Below, one piece after another: positions 1 to 9,612 of a stretch of DNA of 64,000 bases. Under the pieces are notes generated by a model, which did no database searches, was not told the origin of the DNA, and worked only from the letters and a program-made list of their open reading frames with translations. Numbering within the stretch: position 1 is the stretch's first letter; every line of letters starts with the position of its first letter. The stretch lies in assembly GCF_001437435.1 (NCBI RefSeq), contig NZ_JQCB01000002.1:113247-177246 (forward strand). Direction: 5' to 3'. The translations under genes and the position numbers were made by a program. Source of the stretch: Furfurilactobacillus siliginis. GTDB lineage: Bacteria > Bacillota > Bacilli > Lactobacillales > Lactobacillaceae.

Positions 1-8
1 CTTGACTT

Positions 9-1502
9 TTAATCCACGTTTTGTTCGCGATTGGCATAGAAAATCCATGCGATGCTACCAAAGACTAGTGGACCGGCAACAGTTGCAATTGCGGTAACCC
101 AATCTTTATCCAAGAATGGTTGCAGAATTGTGAAGCCAATACCGACACTTAAGGTGATCATGACGATTGTGACAACGAATAACATCCACCGTTTTGAGTG
201 ATAGGCAACGAAAGGCCGTTCACGTTGTTCACGTTTGAAGTAAGGAAAGGCCCCCACTAGGAATAAGTAGGGCAGTGTTGTTGAAACGTTACTCATTGAT
301 GTTAGGACATTGTAGAAGAACTTAGCATCCTTGTGCGTCAAGACAGCGGCAAGTGAAATGCCGGCAATGAAGAGACAGACAGCAGCTGCTTGCATCCACA
401 TCGCAAATTCAGGCATGTTGTGCTTATTTAACTTGGTCATTTTCTTAGGCCATAGTTCTTTTGGTGAACCTAAGATAAATGATTTAAGTGGTGAGTATAT
501 GAGTACAAAGAATGAACCTAAGTAGGCCAAGAACATGCTGATTCCGGCGAAACGAGAGAAAATTTCACCGAGCACATGCGCTGCAGGAACCGATAAACCT
601 AATGAAAGACCAAGCACGTTACCTAAGTTTTCCATCAATACATACGTAATGTTCCCAAGGTTAACGCTACCATGCGCGATGACCATGGCCCAGTTAGTTG
701 AGATTCCCCAAAGAAAAATCGTGAGCGAGTATCCGACCCCGATGACTAAGGTTCCAATCAAGATTCCTCGTGGAAATGTTTTTTCTGGTTGATCTAATGA
801 ATCAGTCACACCACCGATGGATTCGAGTCCACCGTAGGCAAAAATGGCATAAATCACGAAACTGATCATGGCAATTGGTGTCTGGAATTGTGGACTTGGC
901 GAGGTGGCAAAGTCTGATAAATGGTTGATTGGTTGTGCCAAGGTAAAGTGGTTTGCAATCAAAATAATTAGGCTGGCAAGCACCAAAATAACATTTAACG
1001 CCATGACAGCAATCCCACCAGTCGAAGCGACCCGTGCGATGAATTCCATCCCCCGTGAAGCCGCCCAGGTAATGCCGATAATCCATAAAATGGCTAATAG
1101 TGCGATGGTCAACGTTGAATTTAAGCCGAATAGATGCCAGCTACCGGTGGTGTCGTGACCACTGATAATTGTTGCCAGGGTGATCCACACTTTTTGGGCA
1201 ATCATTACTTGCCAGATAATCCATGAAGATAGCCAGATAAACGTTGCAATAAAGGACCAACGTTCACTGATTGAAGCGTCTAACCAAGAATAAATACCAC
1301 CCTTGGATTCTTTCAGTGAGGCGCCATATTCAGCAAACATAAGGCCACTGGGAAGAAAGAATAAGACAGCGCCAACTAAGTACCAGAAGATGGCACCATA
1401 GCCCATTTGTGCAAAGGCTGTCGGAGTGTTCCCGAATCCAAAAATAGTGGTAAAAATCATTAAAACAAGTGCGCCCAATGAGAGTTTCTTTTTCTGTTCC
1501 AT
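9..1502 (-). CDS. yjeM: APC-family amino acid transporter, YjeM type
   Basis: Predicted 497-residue polytopic inner-membrane transporter of the amino acid-polyamine-organocation superfamily, closest in character to the YjeM / glutamate-GABA exchanger branch. The N-terminus (LSLGALVLMIFTTIFGFGN) has the glycine-rich first helix that binds the substrate backbone in this superfamily, and about 12 hydrophobic segments follow. Length is normal for the family. The start is supported by AGAGGAAG about 8 bases upstream. The gene lies 53 bp downstream of the dipeptidase gene on the same strand, so dipeptide hydrolysis and amino acid transport may be coupled. The exact substrate cannot be read from sequence. 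Confidence 0.85.
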   Translation of the reverse strand: MEQKKKLSLGALVLMIFTTIFGFGNTPTAFAQMGYGAIFWYLVGAVLFFLPSGLMFAEYGASLKESKGGIYSWLDASISERWSFIATFIWLSSWIIWQVMIAQKVWITLATIISGHDTTGSWHLFGLNSTLTIALLAILWIIGITWAASRGMEFIARVASTGGIAVMALNVILVLASLIILIANHFTLAQPINHLSDFATSPSPQFQTPIAMISFVIYAIFAYGGLESIGGVTDSLDQPEKTFPRGILIGTLVIGVGYSLTIFLWGISTNWAMVIAHGSVNLGNITYVLMENLGNVLGLSLGLSVPAAHVLGEIFSRFAGISMFLAYLGSFFVLIYSPLKSFILGSPKELWPKKMTKLNKHNMPEFAMWMQAAAVCLFIAGISLAAVLTHKDAKFFYNVLTSMSNVSTTLPYLFLVGAFPYFKREQRERPFVAYHSKRWMLFVVTIVMITLSVGIGFTILQPFLDKDWVTAIATVAGPLVFGSIAWIFYANREQNVD

Positions 1503-1523
1503 GCGTTACTTCCTCTTTTGTTA

Positions 1524-1552
1524 GTGAACAATGTTACATTGCCCGTGTTCAC
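1524..1552. promoter_or_regulatory. Inverted repeat between dipeptidase and transporter
   Basis: GTGAACA at 1524-1530 and TGTTCAC at 1546-1552 form a 7-bp inverted repeat, and AATGT/ACATT nests inside it. It fills most of the 53-bp gap between the two genes. It could be an operator or a processing/attenuation hairpin; there is no clear T-run, so a terminator is less likely. Confidence 0.35.
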
Positions 1553-1555
1553 GAA

Positions 1556-2986
1556 TTATAAATTATCGTCGGTGGTAAAGTTTAAAGGTGAAAAGTCAGT
1601 GCTATGTGTGACTAACTGACTGGTTAACGTTTGATAGGCGGTGAGTGCCGTCTTAGCAGCCTTAGCGTTTGCGGTGGTGAGAAAGGCGATTTGATCAGTT
1701 GTCGATAGCTTTTGTGCAGCAACATCACTGGCAGCAAGTAATGCACCTAATTGCGCACGCAGGTTAGTTCGTGTTTGTTGATAATCTTTAGCAAAGTGCC
1801 GGTAGTGTGCGTCCCACAAAGTGCTTGCCAACTTGTAGATCCAGTATGCACTGGTGGGGGTATAGGTTGCTTGCCCGCGTTTATAAGCAGTTGGGGTATC
1901 TGTGATAGCTGTGTAGAAAGGTACGTAGTTACTTTGTGCAGCAACCCCCATTGCTAACCACTGAACACCGACGAGTGCTTTAGGCATCTGTGGACGTAAC
2001 TGTAAAATGTGTGATTCTTGTGTTTTGGCCAAACTGATGGGACGGAATCGATGACGATTGACAGTGTCATTGCCAGTTGGGTCATAGGGTGTGCCTTCAT
2101 AGTGATTACTGAGGAAATCTTCAGCATCATTCACAGACAGAAGCCGGCTAGCCTGACGAATAAAGGGAAGTTCTTCATCGATTGGTGATTGTTCGATTTC
2201 TGGATTAAATAGTTTTTGACCAATCCAAACCCGCGGTGTGTTGTAAGTTTCGTCGGACTCACCACGTGTGCCAAAAATATGGCGGAAGTTGAAGCCATCT
2301 GGATCAGGATTCAACTGATGGTCACGAACAAAGTTTTCCAGATTGGCTGTGAACATGAAATTATCTGGATCATCGAAATCAATCGTTTGAATGGCAAGTT
2401 GATTGGCGACGACGGCATAGCTATCGTCTGGAATACGCTGTGCGACCCACTGATGGCCAGCAGCTGTTTCCATGTACCAAGCTTCTTGTTCGTCAGCAAA
2501 CAAAATCCCGTTTGATTCAGTTGTGCCATGTTCTTCAAGTAGTTGTCCAAGGCGTGCAACACCTTCGCGAGCAGTGGTGACGTAAGGTAAAACAACCGTT
2601 ACCATGGCTTCTTCTTGAATTCCATCTGGTACAAAAGGATCGGCGGCCAGCACGGTGTCATTCGAATAAGCACTTTCGGTCGCCGACATGGCCACGTTAT
2701 GTTCGTTAATGCCATCTTCTTCGAACAATCCATACTTGGTCGTCCACTCTGGAGTTGCTGTGTAGCGTTGCCGTACCTTAGGCAACGCAGTGCTGAAGCC
2801 ATTGTCCTTTGACACGTACTGCTGATCTTCTTTGAAATCTTCATGTGGATGCACGACAAAGTGTTTTGGCCATGAGGCCTTACTATCTTCATTGCGACCA
2901 ATCATGATTGATCCGTCTAGCGAAGCTTTTTTACCGATTAAAATACTGGTGCACGCAGACGGACGGCGTTGATCATTTAATTGCAT
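1556..2986 (-). CDS. pepD: C69-family dipeptidase (PepD-like)
   Basis: Cytoplasmic Ntn-hydrolase dipeptidase of MEROPS family C69, cleaving a broad range of dipeptides in lactic acid bacteria. The N-terminus ACTSILIGKKASLDGS holds the catalytic cysteine (about residue 11 from the chosen start), followed by IGRNED, the family signature. The frame is open further upstream to 3070, but an N-terminal Cys near residue 10 and a purine-rich AAAGTGAGAA before the ATG at 2986 favour the shorter 476-residue product, which matches the usual length of about 470. It is upstream of the amino acid transporter gene, so the pair may form one peptide/amino acid utilisation unit. Confidence 0.88.
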   Translation of the reverse strand: MQLNDQRRPSACTSILIGKKASLDGSIMIGRNEDSKASWPKHFVVHPHEDFKEDQQYVSKDNGFSTALPKVRQRYTATPEWTTKYGLFEEDGINEHNVAMSATESAYSNDTVLAADPFVPDGIQEEAMVTVVLPYVTTAREGVARLGQLLEEHGTTESNGILFADEQEAWYMETAAGHQWVAQRIPDDSYAVVANQLAIQTIDFDDPDNFMFTANLENFVRDHQLNPDPDGFNFRHIFGTRGESDETYNTPRVWIGQKLFNPEIEQSPIDEELPFIRQASRLLSVNDAEDFLSNHYEGTPYDPTGNDTVNRHRFRPISLAKTQESHILQLRPQMPKALVGVQWLAMGVAAQSNYVPFYTAITDTPTAYKRGQATYTPTSAYWIYKLASTLWDAHYRHFAKDYQQTRTNLRAQLGALLAASDVAAQKLSTTDQIAFLTTANAKAAKTALTAYQTLTSQLVTHSTDFSPLNFTTDDNL

Positions 2987-3226
2987 ATGCGTTCTCACTT
3001 TCATTAAATGAATAAATTTACAATTAGATAAAGTGTAGCAGAAAACCATGCCGCTGGCGCTTTTTATCATCGATTCTAAGCAGGTTCATGCCAATTTCTA
3101 ACCGATGTTTATAAACGAACAATTATTTATGCGTTTTACGCAGTTTGCTTGCCATAAACTTAGTGGTCAAGCAGGGGCAAACTGTGGTTTAATTATCAAC
3201 ATTAGAGAAACTCGGAGGTCGGCACC

Positions 3227-4117
3227 ATGACGCGGATTCGCGAACAAGATGCACTTATTAAAACCGGTATTTTATGTTTTTCAGCACTGTGTTGTGCAGT
3301 GGCCTTAAACATGTTTTTGATTCCAAGTAATATTTTTGCAGGTGGTCTGAATGGGATCGCCCAATTATTACACTGGGGTCTTAACATCAGTCACATCAAT
3401 ATTTCAACTGGATGGTTCATCCTCGCGTTCAACTTACCAATTGGTATTATGGGCTGGCGCAAAATTGGACCCCGCTTTACTGCGTGGAGTTTTGCAAACG
3501 CTATTGTGACATCACTATTAGCCATTGTGATTCCTGAAGTGAGTGTCTCTCATAACGCATTATTAAACGCCTTGTTTGGTGGCATTCTAACGGGAATCGG
3601 CATTGGTTTTCCATTTCGCTTTGGCTTCTCGACCGGTGGCATGGATATCATCGCCATGGTGTTACAAAAAACAACTGGCCGTAGCATCGGAACGTTAACG
3701 ATGTTATTGAATTCTGGAATCATTGCGATTGCTGGATTTTTTATCGGTTGGGAGAATGCGCTGTACACGATCATCACGATTTATGCGACATCACGAATGG
3801 TTGATACAATTCACACCCGCCATCAAAAAATGACTGCCTTAGTGGTGACAAATGAACCGGAGGCAGTGATTGCTGATCTGCAGCGCCATTTATTCCGTGG
3901 AATTACTGAGATTCCATCACGGGGGGCGTTTTCTAATAAAGCCAATACCACTTTGATGATTGTGATTTCACGTTATGAACTGTACGACTTGAAAAATTCT
4001 GTGGAACGGACTGATCCTGGGAGCTTTATTAACTTTGTCTCAACGGCCGATGTCGCCGGGAACTTCTTTGACGAGGCTGCACAAGAAAAATTACGGCAAA
4101 ATTCGAAACAATCCTAA
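3227..4117 (+). CDS. YitT family membrane protein (DUF161/DUF2179)
   Basis: A 296-residue membrane protein with about five to six hydrophobic helices in residues 15-180 (including NMFLIPSNIFAGGLNGIAQ, typical of YitT/YpjC proteins) followed by a soluble C-terminal DUF2179 domain (from about residue 205, ALVVTNEPEAVIADLQ). The biological role of this family is not firmly established. A GGAGGTCGGCACC stretch precedes the ATG. It stands 80 bp upstream of glpK on the same strand, but nothing ties it functionally to glycerol metabolism. Confidence 0.85.
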   Translation: MTRIREQDALIKTGILCFSALCCAVALNMFLIPSNIFAGGLNGIAQLLHWGLNISHINISTGWFILAFNLPIGIMGWRKIGPRFTAWSFANAIVTSLLAIVIPEVSVSHNALLNALFGGILTGIGIGFPFRFGFSTGGMDIIAMVLQKTTGRSIGTLTMLLNSGIIAIAGFFIGWENALYTIITIYATSRMVDTIHTRHQKMTALVVTNEPEAVIADLQRHLFRGITEIPSRGAFSNKANTTLMIVISRYELYDLKNSVERTDPGSFINFVSTADVAGNFFDEAAQEKLRQNSKQS

Positions 4118-4197
4118 CGGAACAGTCAAAATTTGCTAAAATTAGATTAGTGCTGTGGACTTAAATAATGTTAGTCCCAATGAATGGAGTTAGTTCA

Positions 4198-5700
4198 ATG
4201 AGTGATGAACAATACATCATGGCCATCGACCAAGGAACCACCAGTAGTCGAGCCATGCTTTTCAATCATGTCGGTCAGGTTGTCGGTAAAGCGCAAAAGG
4301 AATTTACCCAACATTTCCCATCACCAGGTTGGGTTGAACATGATGCTGAAGAGATTTGGAATAGTGTTCAGTCAGTGATGGCCGATGCCTTGATTCAAGC
4401 ACACGTAGCACCTTATAAGGTACGTGGAATCGGAATCACGAATCAACGTGAAACAACGGTGATGTGGAATAAGAAGACCGGCCAGCCAGTCCATCGGGCC
4501 ATTGTGTGGCAGTCGAAGCAAACTGCGGCCATTGCTGATGAATGGAAGGCTGCAGGTTTAACGGACATGATTCGGCAAAAGACAGGCTTAGTCGTTGATT
4601 CTTATTTTTCTGCATCAAAAATAAAGTGGCTATTGGATAACGTACCTGGTTGTCGTGAACAGGCCGAAAATGGTGATTTGCTGTTTGGTACCATTGATAC
4701 GTGGTTATTGTGGAAGTTGACTGGTGGAAAAGTGCATGCGACTGATTACACGAATGCGAGTCGGACAATGTTGTTTAACATTAATGACCTGCAGTGGGAT
4801 CAAGAACTGCTATCAGCCTTTGACATTCCAGCCAACATTTTGCCAGAAGTACGGCCTTCCTCAGAGATCTATGGCTATACAGCTAACTACACGATGTCAG
4901 GGGTTTCTGTGCCAATCTGTGGGATTGCAGGGGACCAGCAGGCCGCTTTAGTGGGTCAAACTGCTTTTGATGCTGGTAACGTTAAAAATACGTATGGTAC
5001 TGGTGCTTTTATCGTAATGAACATCGGGGATAAACCAACCTTATCAAATCAAGGCTTGTTGACCACGATTGCGTACGGTATTGGTGGTAAGGTTACCTAT
5101 GCGTTGGAAGGATCTATTTTCGTTGCGGGTTCAGCGATTCAATGGCTACGCGATGGGATGGAACTGGTCAATGATGCGAGTGAATCAGAAGCTTTAGCGC
5201 GGGCTGCTGATGAAGATGACAATGTTTACGTCGTTCCGGCGTTTACCGGTTTAGGTGCACCATACTGGGACCAGTCTTTACGCGGCGCGGTATTCGGGCT
5301 AACACGTGGGACCACCAAGGCACAGTTTGTGCGCGCAACCTTACAGGCAATTGCCTACCAAACCAAAGATGTTGTTGATACCATGGCTGCTGATACTGGG
5401 CTACCTATCGACGCATTGCACGTTGACGGTGGGGCTGCACGGAATGATTACTTGATGCAATTTCAGGCGGACATTCTAAACGCCACCATCCGGCGTGCTA
5501 AAATCAGTGAAACGACAGCGCTTGGTGCAGCCTTTCTAGCTGGCTTAGCCATTGGCTTTTGGCAAGATCAAGATGAACTGCGTAAGCTCTATGAAAGTGG
5601 CGATTCATTTACACCACAAATTACTGATGAACGGCGACATAAGTTATACCACGGTTGGCAGGTTGCGATTAAGGCAGCCCAGGCATTTGAGCAGGATTAA
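4198..5700 (+). CDS. glpK: Glycerol kinase
   Basis: Phosphorylates glycerol to sn-glycerol 3-phosphate with ATP (FGGY sugar kinase family). The 500-residue product shows the N-terminal phosphate loop [10 protein letters not shown] (residues 11-20), TNQRET (81-86), the second-domain [13 protein letters not shown] (242-254) and [11 protein letters not shown] near the C-terminus. The ATG at 4198 follows GGAGTTAG and is preferred to the in-frame start 10 codons earlier, because FGGY kinases begin a few residues before the phosphate loop. Odd points: no glpF or glycerol-phosphate oxidase gene adjoins it, and residue 232, a histidine phosphorylated by HPr in enterococcal and Bacillus glycerol kinases, appears to be threonine here. 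Confidence 0.97.
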   Translation: MSDEQYIMAIDQGTTSSRAMLFNHVGQVVGKAQKEFTQHFPSPGWVEHDAEEIWNSVQSVMADALIQAHVAPYKVRGIGITNQRETTVMWNKKTGQPVHRAIVWQSKQTAAIADEWKAAGLTDMIRQKTGLVVDSYFSASKIKWLLDNVPGCREQAENGDLLFGTIDTWLLWKLTGGKVHATDYTNASRTMLFNINDLQWDQELLSAFDIPANILPEVRPSSEIYGYTANYTMSGVSVPICGIAGDQQAALVGQTAFDAGNVKNTYGTGAFIVMNIGDKPTLSNQGLLTTIAYGIGGKVTYALEGSIFVAGSAIQWLRDGMELVNDASESEALARAADEDDNVYVVPAFTGLGAPYWDQSLRGAVFGLTRGTTKAQFVRATLQAIAYQTKDVVDTMAADTGLPIDALHVDGGAARNDYLMQFQADILNATIRRAKISETTALGAAFLAGLAIGFWQDQDELRKLYESGDSFTPQITDERRHKLYHGWQVAIKAAQAFEQD

Positions 5701-5717
5701 GGCATAGGGGAAGACAT

Positions 5718-6629
5718 ATGAATTCACAGACCAATTATTCAAAGGGAATCTTTTGGGCGGCTTTTGCGTCGACCATGTGGGGGATTTCGGGTACCATTCT
5801 GCAGTACATTTCACAAACACAAAACATTCCAGCTACCTGGTTCTTGTCAGTTAGAACCCTTGGTGCAGGGATTATCTTATTAGTAATTGGTCTCTTTCGT
5901 GAAGGCACGCATATCTTTGATTTATTCAAATCATGGCGGTTGGTCGGTTGGCTAGTAGCTTATTCATTATTGGGCTTGATGGCCAATCTATTCACGTTTT
6001 ATATGAGTATCAAAACGGGGAACGCAGCGGTTGCAACGATTCTACAATACTTAAGTCCTTTGTTCATTGTATTAGGGGCGTTAGTCTTCAAAAAGCAGAT
6101 TCCGTTACGCTCTGATTTGATTGCTTTTGGCGTGGCCTTGGTAGGGGTATTTTTGGCCATTACGCGGGGCAATATTCATACATTATCAGTGCCAGTTGCA
6201 TCATTGATCTGGGGTGCATTATCAGGGGTGACGGCCGCATGTTACGTCGTGTTACCACGGCCCATCGTTGAAAAACATTCGCCTATCGTGGTGCTTGGCT
6301 GGGGAATGCTGATCAGTGGTGTCCTGTTTAACCTGTGGCACCCAATTTGGGTGGATACACCACCGATTAACGGGCGGCTGGTTATTGCAATTTTAAGTGT
6401 TATTTTAATTGGTACTGTGTTGGCATTTTCAACGTTACTATACAGTTTGAACTTTGCACCGTCGTCTGCAATTAGTATCGTGGACGCGGTTCAGCCAGTC
6501 GTAACCTTTATTTTGAGTATTATTTTCTTCCATCTACAGATTAGTTTGGTGGAAGTGATCGGGTCTGTGTTGGTAATTGTGGCGGTCTATCTGTTACAAG
6601 CACTACGTAAACGACCAACTGATGATTAA
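5718..6629 (+). CDS. EamA/DMT superfamily transporter
   Basis: A 303-residue drug/metabolite transporter with ten predicted transmembrane helices arranged as two EamA repeats (roughly residues 8-140 and 155-295). WAAFASTMWGISGTILQYI at the N-terminus is characteristic of the first helix. The usual roles are export or uptake of amino acids or related metabolites, but the substrate cannot be assigned. It begins 17 bp after glpK with a GGGGAAGA ribosome site, so it is probably co-transcribed with glpK, and it is followed by a strong terminator. Confidence 0.88.
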   Translation: MNSQTNYSKGIFWAAFASTMWGISGTILQYISQTQNIPATWFLSVRTLGAGIILLVIGLFREGTHIFDLFKSWRLVGWLVAYSLLGLMANLFTFYMSIKTGNAAVATILQYLSPLFIVLGALVFKKQIPLRSDLIAFGVALVGVFLAITRGNIHTLSVPVASLIWGALSGVTAACYVVLPRPIVEKHSPIVVLGWGMLISGVLFNLWHPIWVDTPPINGRLVIAILSVILIGTVLAFSTLLYSLNFAPSSAISIVDAVQPVVTFILSIIFFHLQISLVEVIGSVLVIVAVYLLQALRKRPTDD

Positions 6630-6639
6630 AAAGCAGCAC

Positions 6640-6680
6640 AAAAAAAGTTTGGGACAGTCGTCATGTCCCAAACTTTTTTT
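6640..6680 (+). terminator. Rho-independent terminator after the EamA gene
   Basis: A near-perfect stem with arms AAAGTTTGGGACA and TGTCCCAAACTTT, a 7-base loop, and flanking A and T runs. It can terminate in either direction. It closes the glpK-EamA unit. Confidence 0.9.
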
Positions 6681-6708
6681 GATTTAAGAGCTTAAACAGT
6701 GAAAACGA

Positions 6709-6820
6709 GAGTCAAAAGTCAAGCCGCTGTGCAAAGGACGAACAACCTACCGGGTTGAAACCCATCTCGCACGGCGGTTATAGGTCGTGCTCACGACTTC
6801 CTGATTTTTGTCCCAAACTC
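6709..6820. repeat. Dispersed intergenic hairpin element, copy A
   Basis: Reverse-orientation relative of the element at 45278-45387. Read on the minus strand it shows the shared blocks TTGGGACAAAAATC, GGAAGTCGTGAGCACGACC, CCGGTAGGTTGTTCGT and CACAGCGGCTTGACTTTTG, with a central hairpin (GGGTTTCAACCC). It lies between the terminator of the EamA gene and the 3' end of the small minus-strand gene. Confidence 0.75.
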
Positions 6821-6827
6821 TTTTAAA

Positions 6828-7049
6828 TTACATTTTTTTAATGACGCGATACTTGGTTGTGTCCGGATCATCCCGGCGTTTGCTAGCCTGATCAAACAAA
6901 ACATATGGCTTGCCGTCTGTTTCAGACACGATGAAAAGGGTGTGGGGATGTTTTTGTTTGTAAATCTGCGCGCTTTGATAAACGGCGTTATAGTCATGCG
7001 CGTTGGTGATGGCATCGCCAGGGTTAAACAGAACATGTTCTTCTGTCAT
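6828..7049 (-). CDS. Small hypothetical protein (73 residues)
   Basis: Unrecognised family. The product is 73 residues, hydrophilic, with no signal peptide or membrane segment. A central hydrophobic stretch (HTLFIVSETDGKPYVLFDQA) looks like paired beta strands. It is judged real because a strong TAAGGAGG precedes the ATG at good spacing, while the overlapping frame lacks such a site. It lies 60 bp downstream of the HAD phosphatase gene on the same strand. Confidence 0.7.
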   Translation of the reverse strand: MTEEHVLFNPGDAITNAHDYNAVYQSAQIYKQKHPHTLFIVSETDGKPYVLFDQASKRRDDPDTTKYRVIKKM

Positions 7050-7109
7050 GATATCGCCTCCTTATGCTAATTACAGCTTTATCATCCCGCTTTTATCATG
7101 AAAACGCAA

Positions 7110-7940
7110 TCATTCAGCTTTTGCCAAGGCCTGTGGCAGTTCCAGATAGTCACTTAAATACTCAGCAAGTCCATTGTGATCGTTATCTAAAGCGGTGACA
7201 TCCTGTCCCATTTGCTTTAAACTGTCGATCCCGTTTTGCATCACGACTCCCCAGCCGGCGTAATCAATCATGGCACGGTCATTACCTTCATCGCCAAAGG
7301 CAATAATGTCACTGCGGTCAATCTGATAGGTTTTGGCGAGAAAGTCTACGCCAGTCGCTTTTTCGATTCCTTTATGGGCGAGTTCTAGGACTGGCCAGCT
7401 GCCACCCCAAACGTTCATATCAAGGTGATCGCCGTAACGTTTCGTCAGATCCCCAATTAATTGGTCACGATGACTTTCATCAAAGTAGACCGTCAGTGCA
7501 GTTGGGTCGCTGGTGAGGTTGTCACTGTTTAAGAGTTGATCATGTGCGACAACCGTTGGGAAAAAGTCAATTGTGCCATCACTACCATGATTTGCCCAGA
7601 CGTGATTTTTATTTTCGGCTGCAATTGTTTCGATACCTAAGGCTTGCTGATGTGCCAATAGATCTAAGGCAACATCACGGTCGATCGTGTATTGATATTC
7701 CTTTGCCCATTCTTGGTGGGGTAGATGGCCGAGTGAGCCGTTAAAGTTAATCATGGCACTTTTCAGTCCCAGCTGATCATAATATTGTTTTGAAATTCGG
7801 TAAGGTCGACCGGTCACAATACTGACAATATGGCCGGCGGCAACTGCTTGTTGTAACACCTGTTTGGTCCGGTCAGAAATTTGTGATTGTCGATTAAGGG
7901 TGGTGCCATCTAAATCGATAGCGATTAGTTTACGTTGCAT
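7110..7940 (-). CDS. HAD superfamily Cof-type phosphatase
   Basis: Predicted 276-residue cytoplasmic sugar-phosphate or nucleotide phosphatase of the Cof/IIB HAD subfamily. From the chosen start, motif I is IAIDLDGTTL near residue 6 (nucleophile Asp), motif II is VTGRP near residue 42, and motif IV is IIAFGDEGNDRAMI, with the GDxxND signature of this subfamily. The ATG at 7940 follows GGAGTTTTCAC; the longer reading to 7994 would put 18 extra residues before motif I. The substrate cannot be predicted within this promiscuous family. Confidence 0.9.
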   Translation of the reverse strand: MQRKLIAIDLDGTTLNRQSQISDRTKQVLQQAVAAGHIVSIVTGRPYRISKQYYDQLGLKSAMINFNGSLGHLPHQEWAKEYQYTIDRDVALDLLAHQQALGIETIAAENKNHVWANHGSDGTIDFFPTVVAHDQLLNSDNLTSDPTALTVYFDESHRDQLIGDLTKRYGDHLDMNVWGGSWPVLELAHKGIEKATGVDFLAKTYQIDRSDIIAFGDEGNDRAMIDYAGWGVVMQNGIDSLKQMGQDVTALDNDHNGLAEYLSDYLELPQALAKAE

Positions 7941-8104
7941 GTGAAAACTCCTCTCTGCAAGCAAAAGGCTGACGCAAAATGCGGTCAGCACCATTCGTTA
8001 TAATTTACCGTATTCAAATTTAATCTGCAAGTGGTTTGCTAAGTGATGACGCGCACCATCATTCGTTGTAAAATGTTACTAATTATCTTTAAAGGGAGTT
8101 TATT

Positions 8105-9472
8105 ATGCAGTTACCTGCGGGTTACACAGAAAAGTACCGAACGTTAATGGGTCAGACGGAAGCGGATGCCTTTTTGGCAAGTTTTGATCAACCTGTGCAT
8201 CATGGTTTTCGGATAAATCCACTGAAGGCAAATGCTATCCCACATGTAACGCCGTTAACAGAACCAACGGCGATCCCAAATGGCTACTTTGGAAAAGTGA
8301 ACGGTCACTCCAGTGATCACGTAACTGGGGTTGTGTATGGTCAGGAACCATCTGCGATGTATGTTGGCGCCATCGTGGATGCTCAACCTGGCGAGCGAAT
8401 CTTAGATCTGTGTGCAGCACCTGGTGGCAAATCGACCCAGATTGCGGCCGGATTGCAGCAACAAGGCTTGCTAGTGACAAATGAAATCTTTGCCAAGCGC
8501 GCAGCCATCCTTGCCGAAAACATTGAACGCTTCGGTGTGGAAAATGCGGTTGTGTTAAATGAAACACCCGCGCATATCGCCAAGCAGATTCCTGCTTTTT
8601 TTGACAAGGTTGTGGTTGATGCACCGTGTTCAGGTGAGGGCATGTTTCGAAAGGATCCCGCTGCCGCGGATTACTGGACACCTGCTTACCCAGCTGAGTG
8701 TGCAACACGGCAACGAGAAATTCTGACTGAAGCCGTTAAGTTAGTTCGTCCAGGTGGGCAACTGATTTATTCGACCTGTACCTTTGCACCAGAAGAAGAC
8801 GAACAGATGATGGCTTGGTTATTAGCAACCTATCCAGAATTTGAATTAGTCACATTGCCTGAATTAGACGGTTTAGAACCCGCTCGTCCACAATGGGCCA
8901 ACGGTGAACCAAGCTTAGCAAAGGCAGGACGATTATTTCCGCATCACATGACCAAAGGCGAGGGGCATTTCCTAGCTAAGCTCGTGCGGCATGCTGAAAC
9001 TGACGAAACAAAGACCAAAAAGGCACCACGCGCAAACTTTGTTCATCCTGAACCGGCTGCCTTGAAGCTCTGGCATGCATTTGCGGAACAACAGCACCTG
9101 AACTTGCCAACAGATGATCGGCAATTAGTCGTTTTCGGAGACCAGTTGTATCGGTTGCCATCTGATAGTCCTGTATTTGGACGATTGCACATTATTCGTC
9201 CGGGACTTCATTTAGGAACCTTCAAGAAAAATCGGTTTGAACCGGCCTTTGCACTGGCGTTAGCAATTCGTCCTGATCAGTATGGACGAACAGTTGCACT
9301 GACTGATGCGCAATGGGCGCGTTACGTCCATGGTGATGTGGTTAATTTAACCGAACCAGCCGAAGCCGGATGGACGTTAGCTACAATCAACGGTAATGGT
9401 GTTGGATTTGGGAAGGTTGTTGGACAGACATTGAAGAATGGTTTTCCAAAAGGATTACGGTTTCAAGCATAG
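8105..9472 (+). CDS. rsmF: RsmF-type rRNA m5C methyltransferase
   Basis: A 455-residue SAM-dependent RNA cytosine-C5 methyltransferase of the NOL1/NOP2/Sun family, probably modifying 16S rRNA. The SAM motif LDLCAAPGGKSTQIA is near residues 100-114. The two catalytic cysteines are in DAPCSGEGMFRKDP (about residues 172-185) and YSTCTFAPEEDEQ (about 222-234). The C-terminal 150 residues match the RsmF PUA-like extension, including a G-N-G-V-G-F-G segment (430-436). Its own GGGAG ribosome site is present and neighbours are unrelated. Confidence 0.93.
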   Translation: MQLPAGYTEKYRTLMGQTEADAFLASFDQPVHHGFRINPLKANAIPHVTPLTEPTAIPNGYFGKVNGHSSDHVTGVVYGQEPSAMYVGAIVDAQPGERILDLCAAPGGKSTQIAAGLQQQGLLVTNEIFAKRAAILAENIERFGVENAVVLNETPAHIAKQIPAFFDKVVVDAPCSGEGMFRKDPAAADYWTPAYPAECATRQREILTEAVKLVRPGGQLIYSTCTFAPEEDEQMMAWLLATYPEFELVTLPELDGLEPARPQWANGEPSLAKAGRLFPHHMTKGEGHFLAKLVRHAETDETKTKKAPRANFVHPEPAALKLWHAFAEQQHLNLPTDDRQLVVFGDQLYRLPSDSPVFGRLHIIRPGLHLGTFKKNRFEPAFALALAIRPDQYGRTVALTDAQWARYVHGDVVNLTEPAEAGWTLATINGNGVGFGKVVGQTLKNGFPKGLRFQA

Positions 9473-9497
9473 TTTCTGAGCAAACAATAAGCGAGCA

Positions 9498-9586
9498 CGG
9501 GACACAAGTCTGGAAGTCGTGCGCAAGGGTTAGAACGGCTGTTCGGTGGTTCGTCCTTTGCACGGCGACTTGACTTTTGTCCCACG
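9498..9586. repeat. Dispersed intergenic hairpin element, copy B
   Basis: Same orientation as the 45278-45387 copy but shorter. Shared blocks: GGGACACAAGTCTGGAAGTCGTG, TTAGAACGGC, GGTTCGTCCTTTGCACGGCG and ACTTGACTTTTGTCCCACG. The central hairpin of the long copies is missing. It lies between the end of rsmF and the shared terminator. Confidence 0.7.
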
Positions 9587-9612
9587 TTTCTTACTATTTC
9601 AGTTCGTAAATC

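Noticed and set aside
6791-7036. 81-codon alternative frame overlapping the small protein gene at 6828-7049
   Set aside because: The 73-codon frame has TAAGGAGG at correct spacing; this frame has none and reads into the repeat element.
8235-8708. 157-codon open frame opposite rsmF
   Set aside because: Antisense to the SAM-binding and catalytic region of rsmF; His/Gln-rich shadow.
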